A DNA stretch of 64,000 bases from Pseudocitrobacter sp913778145 (GTDB lineage Bacteria; Pseudomonadota; Gammaproteobacteria; Enterobacterales; Enterobacteriaceae): the NCBI GenBank assembly GCA_035726825.1, contig JALNTX010000006.1, forward strand, positions 62,001 to 126,000, in the 5' to 3' direction. Numbering within the stretch: position 1 is the stretch's first letter; each line of letters opens with the position of its first letter. A program made the position numbers and the translations under genes. Positions 42,713 to 50,387 of the stretch are shown here, one piece after another. Below the pieces are notes generated by a model. It was not told the origin of the DNA. It worked only from the letters and a program-made list of their open reading frames with translations, and searched no databases.

Positions 42713-44692
42713 ATGAACTATCGAGCAGATATTGTTGGGTTGAGAGGGATTGCTGTTTTATTAGTCATTCTTTTCCATGCGGGGGTTACGCTTTTCCCGT
42801 CAGGGTTTGTGGGCGTTGATGTTTTCTTTGTGATTTCTGGGTTTCTAATATCAGGAGTCATTCAGACAGCGATTGTTAATAAGACGTTCTCATTTAGCCA
42901 ATTTTATGCCAGACGACTCTGGCGTTTACAGCCAGCAATGCTCACAATGCTGTTATTCTCGCTGTTTGTGGCCTCAGTATTCTATTTGCCGGACGACTAT
43001 ACAGACTTTCTGAAAAGTGGTCGTAAAGTCATTCAGGCAATGGCGAACCAATATTTCGCTCACGAAACGACTGGATACGCGGCACCTGATGCTGATAAAA
43101 TGTTGCTGCTGCACATGTGGTCATTATCAATTGAATGGCAATGGTATCTTTGTTTTCCTTTAATCTATACCGCATGTGTAAGTTTTTTTAATAAACAGAA
43201 AATGTTCCTGTGCATCTGTTTATTTACAATAGTAGCCATTGCTTATTCATTTATCTTCGGGGTAAAACACCCTGTTCAAACATACTATGCTTTTCTCTCG
43301 CGTATTTTTGAGTTTATGTTGGGTGTGCTTGCCTATGAGATATCTAAAAGGAAAACTGTTTTAAAAACTCAGGGGCAGACAGTAATAACAGTTCTTGCAC
43401 TGATGGCAATTATCTTCGTTGCCACAAAAGAAGATATCCTTAAGGCCTATCCTAATTATTGGGCATGGGCTGTTGCCATGAGTACGGCAGTGTTACTTGC
43501 CTGGGGCGCATCCGAAAAAGCTTCACTCTATGCAAAATTGACCTCAACTAAGCCGCTGGTTTATATCGGAGAAATATCTTACTCGTTGTATCTCTTCCAC
43601 TGGCCACTATTGGCTGCTCTGCATTATGTTGGGTACGAGGGGGCATTAGCTCGGACATTGGCAGTGGCTTTAGCCTTTGTGCTGGCATCGCTTACCTATT
43701 TTTATGTTGAGATGCCATATCGTAAGAGTAAGACGCCATTATTGAAATCACTTCTGATACTGGTCATTGTTCCATATATACTTTTTTATGGAATTTATAG
43801 CGTTGTGAAACATAACGAACAATTTAGCAATTTCCGCTTTGGTTCTGAAATGGCAAGAGTCAATAAGACGTTGGCCCAATCACGTTTGAAACAGCGTGAG
43901 GAGTGCATGAATATCAATGTTAAGGGAACGGATCCAAAATGTGTTGTGGGTGATAACACTTCACTTAAAAACGCTTTATTGATGGGCGACTCCCATTCAA
44001 ATCAATACTGGAATTTTTTTGACCGTATGGGAAAAGACGCCAACCTTGCGGTGGACATTAAATCGACATCCTTATGTCTTGCATTTCCAGGAATTTATCA
44101 GTACGACTTTTGGAATTATCCAGATATGCCGTACCAGCAATGCCACGATAATGTTAATGAATACTACAAGGCGATTGATTCCGGGAAGTACACTTTTGTC
44201 ATCATTTCCGAAGTATGGGAAAACTATGCGAGTTTTAATATTTACGAACATCCGGATGATAAAAAATCACGTGATTTATCGATCGAACGTATCAACAAGG
44301 CAGCACGAGAGGGGATCAAACGAATCATTGCCTCAGGAGCCACACCTGTTATTGTCAAAAGTATGGCGCCAATGCCTGCTGGTTTTTTGACCTGCTTTTA
44401 TGAGCACTTTAAGACACGCCGGGCTTATTCAGAAAATGAGTGTAACCCACATGCCCAGGTGAATGATGCTCAATGGTGGACCACTAAAATGTTTGACTCG
44501 TTACAGCAAGAATTTCCGCAGTTAATCATTATTGATCCGAAAAAGGTCCAATGTGACGGTCAGCGCTGTGATACTGAAATCGACGGCATCCCTTTGTACC
44601 GTGATGTCGGACACCTTAATGATTATGCAACCAGAATATTTGCTGAACGTTATCTCAGCAAGATTGGTAACCCATTGAAAAATAATAATTAG
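42713..44692 (+). CDS. OafA/YrhL-type acyltransferase with C-terminal SGNH domain
   Basis: 659 residues. The N-terminal 10-helix acyltransferase-3 domain begins YRADIVGLRGIAVLLVILFH with the R-x10-H signature, then FVGVDVFFVISGFLISGVI. After about residue 390 a periplasmic SGNH domain carries LLMGDSHSNQ (Ser427) and the D-x2-H pair Asp631/His634 in RDVGHLND. Such proteins acetylate O-antigen or other surface glycans. The gene is clearly more A/T-rich than its neighbours, suggesting acquisition. It is divergent from srfA. Confidence 0.9.
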   Translation: MNYRADIVGLRGIAVLLVILFHAGVTLFPSGFVGVDVFFVISGFLISGVIQTAIVNKTFSFSQFYARRLWRLQPAMLTMLLFSLFVASVFYLPDDYTDFLKSGRKVIQAMANQYFAHETTGYAAPDADKMLLLHMWSLSIEWQWYLCFPLIYTACVSFFNKQKMFLCICLFTIVAIAYSFIFGVKHPVQTYYAFLSRIFEFMLGVLAYEISKRKTVLKTQGQTVITVLALMAIIFVATKEDILKAYPNYWAWAVAMSTAVLLAWGASEKASLYAKLTSTKPLVYIGEISYSLYLFHWPLLAALHYVGYEGALARTLAVALAFVLASLTYFYVEMPYRKSKTPLLKSLLILVIVPYILFYGIYSVVKHNEQFSNFRFGSEMARVNKTLAQSRLKQREECMNINVKGTDPKCVVGDNTSLKNALLMGDSHSNQYWNFFDRMGKDANLAVDIKSTSLCLAFPGIYQYDFWNYPDMPYQQCHDNVNEYYKAIDSGKYTFVIISEVWENYASFNIYEHPDDKKSRDLSIERINKAAREGIKRIIASGATPVIVKSMAPMPAGFLTCFYEHFKTRRAYSENECNPHAQVNDAQWWTTKMFDSLQQEFPQLIIIDPKKVQCDGQRCDTEIDGIPLYRDVGHLNDYATRIFAERYLSKIGNPLKNNN

Positions 44693-44700
44693 AATGAGTC

Positions 44701-44727
44701 GCGCGGTGTGGGCAAACCCAACCGCGC
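44701..44727 (+). terminator. Hairpin after the acyltransferase gene
   Basis: gcgcggt-g-tggg-caaa-ccca-accgcgc is a long, strong stem with one bulge, followed by attt rather than a full T-run. A probable but imperfect terminator. Confidence 0.55.
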
Positions 44728-44858
44728 ATTTCATAAATTTGTACATTAACGTATTGATAGTTCAAAATTTTATGGCATATGGTTTCTGGTTATTTGCCAG
44801 CTCACGTTCTCTGTGCTGTTATTAAACTCCATATAATAAAATCGAAAGGCTTATAACC

Positions 44859-46457
44859 ATGTCTACAGGGAAAACACTTCTCGCGCTGGCGTTGAGTGCA
44901 TTATTACCGGCAAGCGCGGCGTGGTCCGCAAACAACGACACACTGATTTACTGCTCTGAAGCGTCGCCTGAGTCTTTTAACCCGCAAATTGCCAGTTCTG
45001 GGCCATCATTCGTCGCCAGTTCGCAGGTGTTATATAACCGCTTAATCAATTTTGACCCGGTGAAAAACACGCCGATACCGTCGCTGGCAACCGAGTGGAA
45101 AATTTCACCGGACGGGCTGACCTATACATTTACCCTGCGTCAGGGAGTGAAATTCAACAGTAATAAATTCTTCAAACCCACCCGCGACTTTAACGCTGAT
45201 GATGTGGTGTTCTCCGTACTGCGCCAGAAAGACGCCAGTCACCCGTACCATAACGTTTCGCAGGGCAGCTATGAATATTTCCACGATGTTGGTCTGGATA
45301 CGCTGATTAAAGAAGTGAAAAAGGTCGATGACTATCACGTTCAGTTTGTCCTTAATGAACCGAACGCCGCATTTCTGGCTGACTGGGGGATGGATTTCGC
45401 GTCGATACTATCCGCTGAATATGCCGATGCCATGTTGAAGAAGGGAACGCCTGAAAACGTTGATAACTGGCCGATTGGCACCGGGCCGTATGCCCTGCAA
45501 CAATACAAAGTAGACTCGCTCATTCGCTACATTGCCAACCCGAACTATTGGGAGGGTGACGTACCGACGAAACACCTTATTTTTTCCATTACGCCAAATG
45601 TTCAAACGCGTCTGGCTAAACTGCAAACCAACGAGTGCCAGATTATCCCCGCGCCGTCACCGGTACAGTTTGACGAGATTAATAAAAATAAAGATCTGAC
45701 CCTGCACAAAGTCGATGCGCTGAACGTTGGCTATCTGGCATTTAATACCGAGAAAAAACCGTTTGATAATGTGCTGGTGCGCCAGGCGCTGAACTACGCC
45801 ACCGATAAGCAAGCTATCATCAAGGCCGTATTTCTGGATTCCGGCACAGTGGCGAAATCACCGATTCCGCCAAATATGCTGGGCTTTGACAAAAATCTGA
45901 AGGACTACAGTTACGATCCGGAAAAAGCGAAAGCGTTACTGAAACAGGCCGGGTTGGAAAAAGGCTTTGAAGCCACGCTGTGGTCGATGCCGGTGCAGCG
46001 CCCGTATAATCCGAACTCGCGTCGTATCGCGGAAATGATTCAAAGCGACTGGGCGAAGGTGGGGGTTAAAGCCAAAATTGTGTCTTACGAGTGGGGCGAA
46101 TATCTCTCGGGGATGCGTAAAGGTGAACATGATACCGCGCTGTTTGGCTGGATGTCGGATAACGGCGACCCGGACAACTTTGCCGGCACTCTGCTGGGTT
46201 GCGGCAGTATTAAATCCGGTTCCAATGCCGCGCGCTGGTGTAATAAAGAGTATGATGGGATTGTGAAAAAAGCACTGCTCTTAAGCGATCCGGCGAAGCG
46301 TGCCGAGCTGTATGGTCAGGCGCAGGAAATTTACGCCCAGCAAGCACCGTGGGTAGCGCTGGCGAACGGAAAAACGTTCTACGCAACGCGCAGTAACGTG
46401 ACGGGGTACAGCGTCAGCCTGATGGGCAGTGATTTTTCGAAAACGAAAATCAATTAA
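44859..46457 (+). CDS. DppA-like periplasmic peptide/solute-binding protein
   Basis: 532 residues with a signal peptide cleaved near AWSA|NNDTL. A family 5 solute-binding protein, close in sequence to dipeptide-binding DppA (for example TLIYCSEASPESFNPQ, PIGTGPYALQQY, VQRPYNPNSRRIAEMIQ, YEWGEYL). No permease or ATPase genes are beside it, so it probably feeds another transporter such as DppBCDF; ligand unknown. ydcY follows after 9 bases and may be cotranscribed. Confidence 0.88.
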   Translation: MSTGKTLLALALSALLPASAAWSANNDTLIYCSEASPESFNPQIASSGPSFVASSQVLYNRLINFDPVKNTPIPSLATEWKISPDGLTYTFTLRQGVKFNSNKFFKPTRDFNADDVVFSVLRQKDASHPYHNVSQGSYEYFHDVGLDTLIKEVKKVDDYHVQFVLNEPNAAFLADWGMDFASILSAEYADAMLKKGTPENVDNWPIGTGPYALQQYKVDSLIRYIANPNYWEGDVPTKHLIFSITPNVQTRLAKLQTNECQIIPAPSPVQFDEINKNKDLTLHKVDALNVGYLAFNTEKKPFDNVLVRQALNYATDKQAIIKAVFLDSGTVAKSPIPPNMLGFDKNLKDYSYDPEKAKALLKQAGLEKGFEATLWSMPVQRPYNPNSRRIAEMIQSDWAKVGVKAKIVSYEWGEYLSGMRKGEHDTALFGWMSDNGDPDNFAGTLLGCGSIKSGSNAARWCNKEYDGIVKKALLLSDPAKRAELYGQAQEIYAQQAPWVALANGKTFYATRSNVTGYSVSLMGSDFSKTKIN

Positions 46458-46466
46458 GGAGTGTGT

Positions 46467-46700
46467 ATGTCACATCTGGATGAGGTCATTGCGCGGGTTG
46501 ACGCCGCGATTGATGAGAGTGTGATCGCTCATATGAATGAACTGCTGGTGGTGCTCAGCGATGACGCCGAGCTTAACCGCGACGATCGCTATACGCAGCA
46601 GCAGCGCTTGCGTACAGCGATTGCGCATCATGGTCGTCAGCATAAAGAGGATGAGGAGGCGCGTCGCGACCAACTCACCCGTAGCGGCACCATTCTGTAA
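46467..46700 (+). CDS. ydcY: YdcY, DUF2526 protein
   Basis: 77 residues from the ATG at 46467 after taaggagtgtgt, as in E. coli. A highly charged helical protein (MSHLDEVIARVDAAIDESVI...) with a His/Asp/Glu/Arg-rich end and no membrane segment. Function unknown. In E. coli it also precedes ydcZ. Only 3 bases separate its stop from that of convergent ydcZ. Confidence 0.9.
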   Translation: MSHLDEVIARVDAAIDESVIAHMNELLVVLSDDAELNRDDRYTQQQRLRTAIAHHGRQHKEDEEARRDQLTRSGTIL

Positions 46701-46703
46701 CGC

Positions 46704-47153
46704 TTAAAACTGGCGCTTGGCCACCAGCCAGGCGCCGACCACCAGCATTATCGCGCCGCAGACCGGGCCGACCAGTGCTCGCCACGCAATTCCCTCACTT
46801 TTCACGATATCCATCACCAGCCCGCCTATCAACTGGCTGGCGACCAGCACCGCGATGGTTGTCGCCGCACCCACGTATTGATAGCCACTGATACTGGCAA
46901 AAACAAAAAATGACCCCAGCAGGCCGGGGATCAGCGTCCACCACTTCACCGCAGAAATTAGCTCACTTGCGCCCGCCAGCCCGTACTTCACCAGCAGAAT
47001 ACTGACAAACAGCACAATGCCGACCAGCGAATTCAGCAGCATGGCAATCAGAATAGTTGAGGAACTCTGAGTGATGCGCACCATGAGCGTGTTCTGAATC
47101 ACCAGGCCAATGCCTGCCGCAATCAGAAACGCTAAGGTGAGGCTGCTGTTCAT
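46704..47153 (-). CDS. ydcZ: YdcZ, DMT-superfamily inner membrane protein
   Basis: 149 residues, the E. coli length, with about five hydrophobic helices. DUF606-type half-size member of the drug/metabolite transporter superfamily, likely to work as a dimer. Substrate unknown. Its ATG overlaps the mnaT stop (ATGA), so the two are translationally coupled. Confidence 0.92.
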   Translation of the reverse strand: MNSSLTLAFLIAAGIGLVIQNTLMVRITQSSSTILIAMLLNSLVGIVLFVSILLVKYGLAGASELISAVKWWTLIPGLLGSFFVFASISGYQYVGAATTIAVLVASQLIGGLVMDIVKSEGIAWRALVGPVCGAIMLVVGAWLVAKRQF

Positions 47154-47668
47154 GCTTTTCCATCCGGATCGGTGCGGTTATCCAGCTGCAGCTGCATGAA
47201 GGTGAGGTCCAGCCAGCGGCCAAACTTAGTGCCGACCTGCGGCATTTGCCCCGTGATGATAAAACCTAAGGTTTCATGCAGATGTAAAGATGCGGCATTT
47301 TGCGCCTCGATACCCGCCACCATTACGTGCTTTCCACGACGGCGCGCTTCTTCAATCAACGCAGCTAGCAGCGCGCGGCCAAGACCTTTTCCCTGGTGAT
47401 CAGGGTGAACATACACCGAATGTTCTACCGTATGGCGGAAACCATCGAAGGCACGCCAGTCGCCGTATGAGGAGTAGCCGGTCACCGCGCCGTTTTCTTC
47501 ACTCACCAGCACCGGAAAATTGGCGAGCTGACGGGCTTCAAACCAGGCGATACGGTTATCGGTATCAACGGTTTTGTCGTTCCAGATAGCCGCGGTATGC
47601 ACCACGGCATGGTTATAGATTTCGGCGATCGCCGCGCAATCTTCTTTCGTCGCAAAACGAATGCTCAT
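47150..47668 (-). CDS. mnaT: L-amino acid N-acyltransferase MnaT
   Basis: 172 residues of the GNAT family, matching E. coli MnaT (YncA), which acetylates L-methionine and its sulfone/sulfoximine analogues and so detoxifies methionine sulfoximine. The acetyl-CoA motif is HPDHQGKGLGRALLAALIEEA; the last part, LHETLGFIITGQMPQVG, fits the family. First gene of mnaT-ydcZ, divergent from an HTH-cupin regulator with only 39 bp between start codons. Confidence 0.94.
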   Translation of the reverse strand: MSIRFATKEDCAAIAEIYNHAVVHTAAIWNDKTVDTDNRIAWFEARQLANFPVLVSEENGAVTGYSSYGDWRAFDGFRHTVEHSVYVHPDHQGKGLGRALLAALIEEARRRGKHVMVAGIEAQNAASLHLHETLGFIITGQMPQVGTKFGRWLDLTFMQLQLDNRTDPDGKA

Positions 47669-47694
47669 GACTTGAACCTCAGAGAATGTTCACT

Positions 47695-47718
47695 ATAGTA
47701 TTACGATATGAATACTAT
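47695..47718. promoter_or_regulatory. Inverted repeat overlapping the HTH-cupin start codon
   Basis: atagtatt-acgatatg-aatactat, a perfect 8+8 bp inverted repeat whose spacer contains the ATG of the regulator. Symmetry and location suggest an autoregulatory operator that could also control divergent mnaT-ydcZ. It is seen in the sequence; the function is inferred. Confidence 0.6.
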
Positions 47719-48283
47719 TGAAGACAATTTAAATCAACGGATCGGTGCAAGAATTCGTATCGAACGCGAATCACGCGGTTGGTCATTGAGCGATCTCACC
47801 GAGCGGGCGGGCGTTTCTCGCGGCATGATCCACAAAATTGAACGCGGCGAGAGCAGCCCGACGGCGGCGCTGCTGGCGCGGTTGTCCGGCGCTTTTGGTA
47901 TTAGTATGTCGACGCTTATCGCCCGAGCCGAAATGCAGGAAGGCAAGCTGCTGCGCTTTGCCGATCAACCGGTCTGGCATGATCCACAAACAGATTACTT
48001 GCGCCGCCATGTCTCTCCGCGCAGCGAGATGCCCATCGATCTCGTACAAATCGAGCTGCCCGCAGGCAGTGATATTCCGATGCCTGCATCGGCTTACGCG
48101 CTGGCGCGGCAGTTAATCTGGCTGACGAAAGGCGAGTTGGTCTTTGTCGAGGGTGATACACGTCATGAGATGAAAGCGGGCGATTGCCTGGAGCTGGGCC
48201 CGCCAAATGACTGCCGATTTATTAACGAGACCAAAGAAGCCTGTACGTATCTGGTGGTGAGACTCAATACTCCACCAGCCTGA
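47708..48283 (+). CDS. HTH-XRE/cupin transcriptional regulator
   Basis: 191 residues. An N-terminal lambda-type helix-turn-helix (about 12-66, RIRIERESRGWSLSDLTERA then GVSRGMIHKIERGESSP) is followed by a C-terminal cupin sensor (about 110-188, GELVFVEGDTRHEMKAGDCL). It has the architecture of SutR/PuuR-type regulators but is not E. coli SutR. There is no clear ribosome site, and the ATG lies inside an inverted repeat. It probably controls the divergent mnaT-ydcZ. Confidence 0.87.
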   Translation: MNTIEDNLNQRIGARIRIERESRGWSLSDLTERAGVSRGMIHKIERGESSPTAALLARLSGAFGISMSTLIARAEMQEGKLLRFADQPVWHDPQTDYLRRHVSPRSEMPIDLVQIELPAGSDIPMPASAYALARQLIWLTKGELVFVEGDTRHEMKAGDCLELGPPNDCRFINETKEACTYLVVRLNTPPA

Positions 48284-48359
48284 TGCGCCGCATATTGTTA
48301 AACGTAAAGCGTGAATCACGACTACGCTCTGTACAGGTTTTCAAACAAAGGCACAGGTT

Positions 48360-49397
48360 ATGACCGAACACACATTACGTCAGCGTCGCTGGGTTTTAGC
48401 ATCACGTCCGCACGGTGAGCCGGTGGCCGAAAATTTTCGTCTCGAAGACACGACCATTTCCGAACCTGCAGAGGGTGAAGTGCTGTTACGCACGGTCTAT
48501 CTTTCGCTCGATCCCTACATGCGTGGGCGAATGAGTGATGCGCCGTCTTACTCACCACCGGTTGAACTGGGCGCGGTGATGGTTGGCGGCACCGTCAGTC
48601 GGGTTGAGCAGTCGCGTCATCCGAACTTTAAAAAGGGTGAATGGGTGCTGGGTTACAGCGGTTGGCAATCTTATGATTTATCCAACGGCGATGGGCTGGT
48701 GAAACTTGGTGAAGCGCCGGAGCATCCTTCCTGGTCACTCGGCATTCTGGGTATGCCAGGCTTTACCGCATATATGGGTCTGTTGGATATCGGCCAGCCG
48801 AAGGCGGGTGAAACGCTGGTGGTGGCAGCCGCCACAGGGCCGGTTGGGGCGACCGTGGGGCAAATCGGTAAACTGAAAGGCTGCCGCGTAGTGGGTATTG
48901 CGGGCGGACCTGAGAAATGCCGCCATGCGGTAGAGGTTTTAGGGTTTGATCTCTGTATCGATCACCGGGCGGCGGATTTTGCCGAACAGCTTGCCAGCGC
49001 GTGTCCGGCCGGAATTGACGTATACTATGAAAATGTAGGCGGTAAAGTGTTTGATGCCGTATTGCCGCTACTCAATACCTCGGCGCGCGTACCGATTTGC
49101 GGGCTGGTTAGCGGCTATAACGCCACCGATCTTCCTGATGGCCCCGACAGATTGCCGCTGCTGATGGGCACTTTGTTGAAAAAACGCATCCGTATGCAGG
49201 GCTTTATCATTGGCCAGGACTATGGTCACCGGATCGGCGAGTTTCAGGAAGAGATGGGGCGCTGGGTACAGGACGGCAAAATAAAATACCGTGAGCAAAT
49301 TATCGATGGCCTGGAGAATGCGCCTGCGGCGTTAATTGGGCTATTAAAAGGGGAAAATTTCGGCAAAGTCGTTATTCGCCTTACCGACGAAAAGTAA
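48360..49397 (+). CDS. curA: NADPH-dependent curcumin reductase CurA
   Basis: 345 residues, as in E. coli CurA (YncB). Medium-chain dehydrogenase of the leukotriene B4 12-hydroxydehydrogenase type without zinc. Nucleotide loop AATGPVGATVGQIGKLKGCRV, then YYENVGGKVFDAV. It reduces double bonds of curcumin and other enones. In E. coli it lies next to mcbR, as here. A terminator follows. Confidence 0.94.
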   Translation: MTEHTLRQRRWVLASRPHGEPVAENFRLEDTTISEPAEGEVLLRTVYLSLDPYMRGRMSDAPSYSPPVELGAVMVGGTVSRVEQSRHPNFKKGEWVLGYSGWQSYDLSNGDGLVKLGEAPEHPSWSLGILGMPGFTAYMGLLDIGQPKAGETLVVAAATGPVGATVGQIGKLKGCRVVGIAGGPEKCRHAVEVLGFDLCIDHRAADFAEQLASACPAGIDVYYENVGGKVFDAVLPLLNTSARVPICGLVSGYNATDLPDGPDRLPLLMGTLLKKRIRMQGFIIGQDYGHRIGEFQEEMGRWVQDGKIKYREQIIDGLENAPAALIGLLKGENFGKVVIRLTDEK

Positions 49398-49404
49398 AGA
49401 TTGA

Positions 49405-49433
49405 AACGGCGTAGCTCATACGCCGTTTTTTTT
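49405..49433 (+). terminator. curA terminator
   Basis: aacggcgta-gctca-tacgccgtt, a 9-bp stem with nine T overlapping its 3' arm, seven bases after the curA stop. Confidence 0.92.
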
Positions 49434-49624
49434 CGTGCAAAAATATCATAAACCGCTTTAATATAAAGTAGCAGAAGCGTTGATATAAAACGCTCAGTCA
49501 AAAGTATGACTTTTTAGAATTTGATACTCTCGCCATCATCAGGAAATGCAACATCATCATGTAGTCAATAACCGTATTTGAGATATGGCCCTGCCGGGTC
49601 GTAACGATGAGAGCGAGCGTTATT

Positions 49625-50284
49625 ATGTTTGATTTTGCCAAAGCGCAAAGATTGAGCCTGACTCAACAGGTAGAACAAAATTTAAAAAATGCATTAATTA
49701 TTGGTGCACTAAAACCGGGCGAGCGGTTGGTGACCAAAGATATTGCACAAAGCCAGGGAATTAGCATCACACCAGTGCGAGAAGCCTTATTGCGGCTGGT
49801 CTCATCAGGTGCGCTGTATGCTGCTCCGGCACAGGCGTTTTTAGTCCCGGAACTTAATCTACAACGTTATACTGAAATTCAGACAATCCGTAAAAAGCTC
49901 GAAGGAATGGCGGCGGCGGTGGCATCTGAAAAAATGACCATAGAAAAAGTAAGTCATTTACAGCGATTAGCTGAGCAGTTTCATTCTATTAAAAGCAGTG
50001 GCGATTTAGCTAAAACGTTACAGTCGAATTATCATTTCCGGTTTTGCCTTTATGAATTTGCGGAGATGCCAACCTTAACGGCGCTTATTGAGCAGTTATG
50101 GGTGCGCATAGGACCAAGTTTTAATTACTTATACCCCCATGCGGATGAGCATTTCTTTCAGCGTGAGTATTATCGCGCATTGTTATTAGCGTTAGCGAAA
50201 GGTGCGCAGGTAGAAAGTTATGAAGCTATCTGCGAGGTTATTGATGAAAATGGGGCGATTATACAGAAACAATATACTAATTAA
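49625..50284 (+). CDS. mcbR: GntR/FadR-family regulator McbR
   Basis: 219 residues from the ATG at 49625 (MFDFAKAQRLSLTQQVEQNL). A GntR winged helix (about 10-75, GERLVTKDIAQSQGISITPVREALLRL) precedes a helical FCD ligand domain. It matches E. coli McbR (YncC) in position and in the SITPVREALLRLVS block, though it is more divergent than neighbours. In E. coli McbR represses mcbA (ybiM) and affects biofilm and colanic acid. Base composition is A/T-rich relative to curA. Confidence 0.82.
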   Translation: MFDFAKAQRLSLTQQVEQNLKNALIIGALKPGERLVTKDIAQSQGISITPVREALLRLVSSGALYAAPAQAFLVPELNLQRYTEIQTIRKKLEGMAAAVASEKMTIEKVSHLQRLAEQFHSIKSSGDLAKTLQSNYHFRFCLYEFAEMPTLTALIEQLWVRIGPSFNYLYPHADEHFFQREYYRALLLALAKGAQVESYEAICEVIDENGAIIQKQYTN

Positions 50285-50351
50285 TTTCAGAAATTAATTA
50301 GTATAGATAAACTCGATGTGACAAATTTAGTAAACATTAAATATTGTTTGA

Positions 50352-50378
50352 AACCCTCATCCCACAGGGACGAGGGTT
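50352..50378. terminator. Hairpin between convergent mcbR and yncD
   Basis: aaccctc / gagggtt with an inner tccc/ggga stem and aca loop. T-runs are poor on both sides, so it is a weak bidirectional terminator at best. Confidence 0.5.
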
Positions 50379-50387
50379 GGGTTTGAT

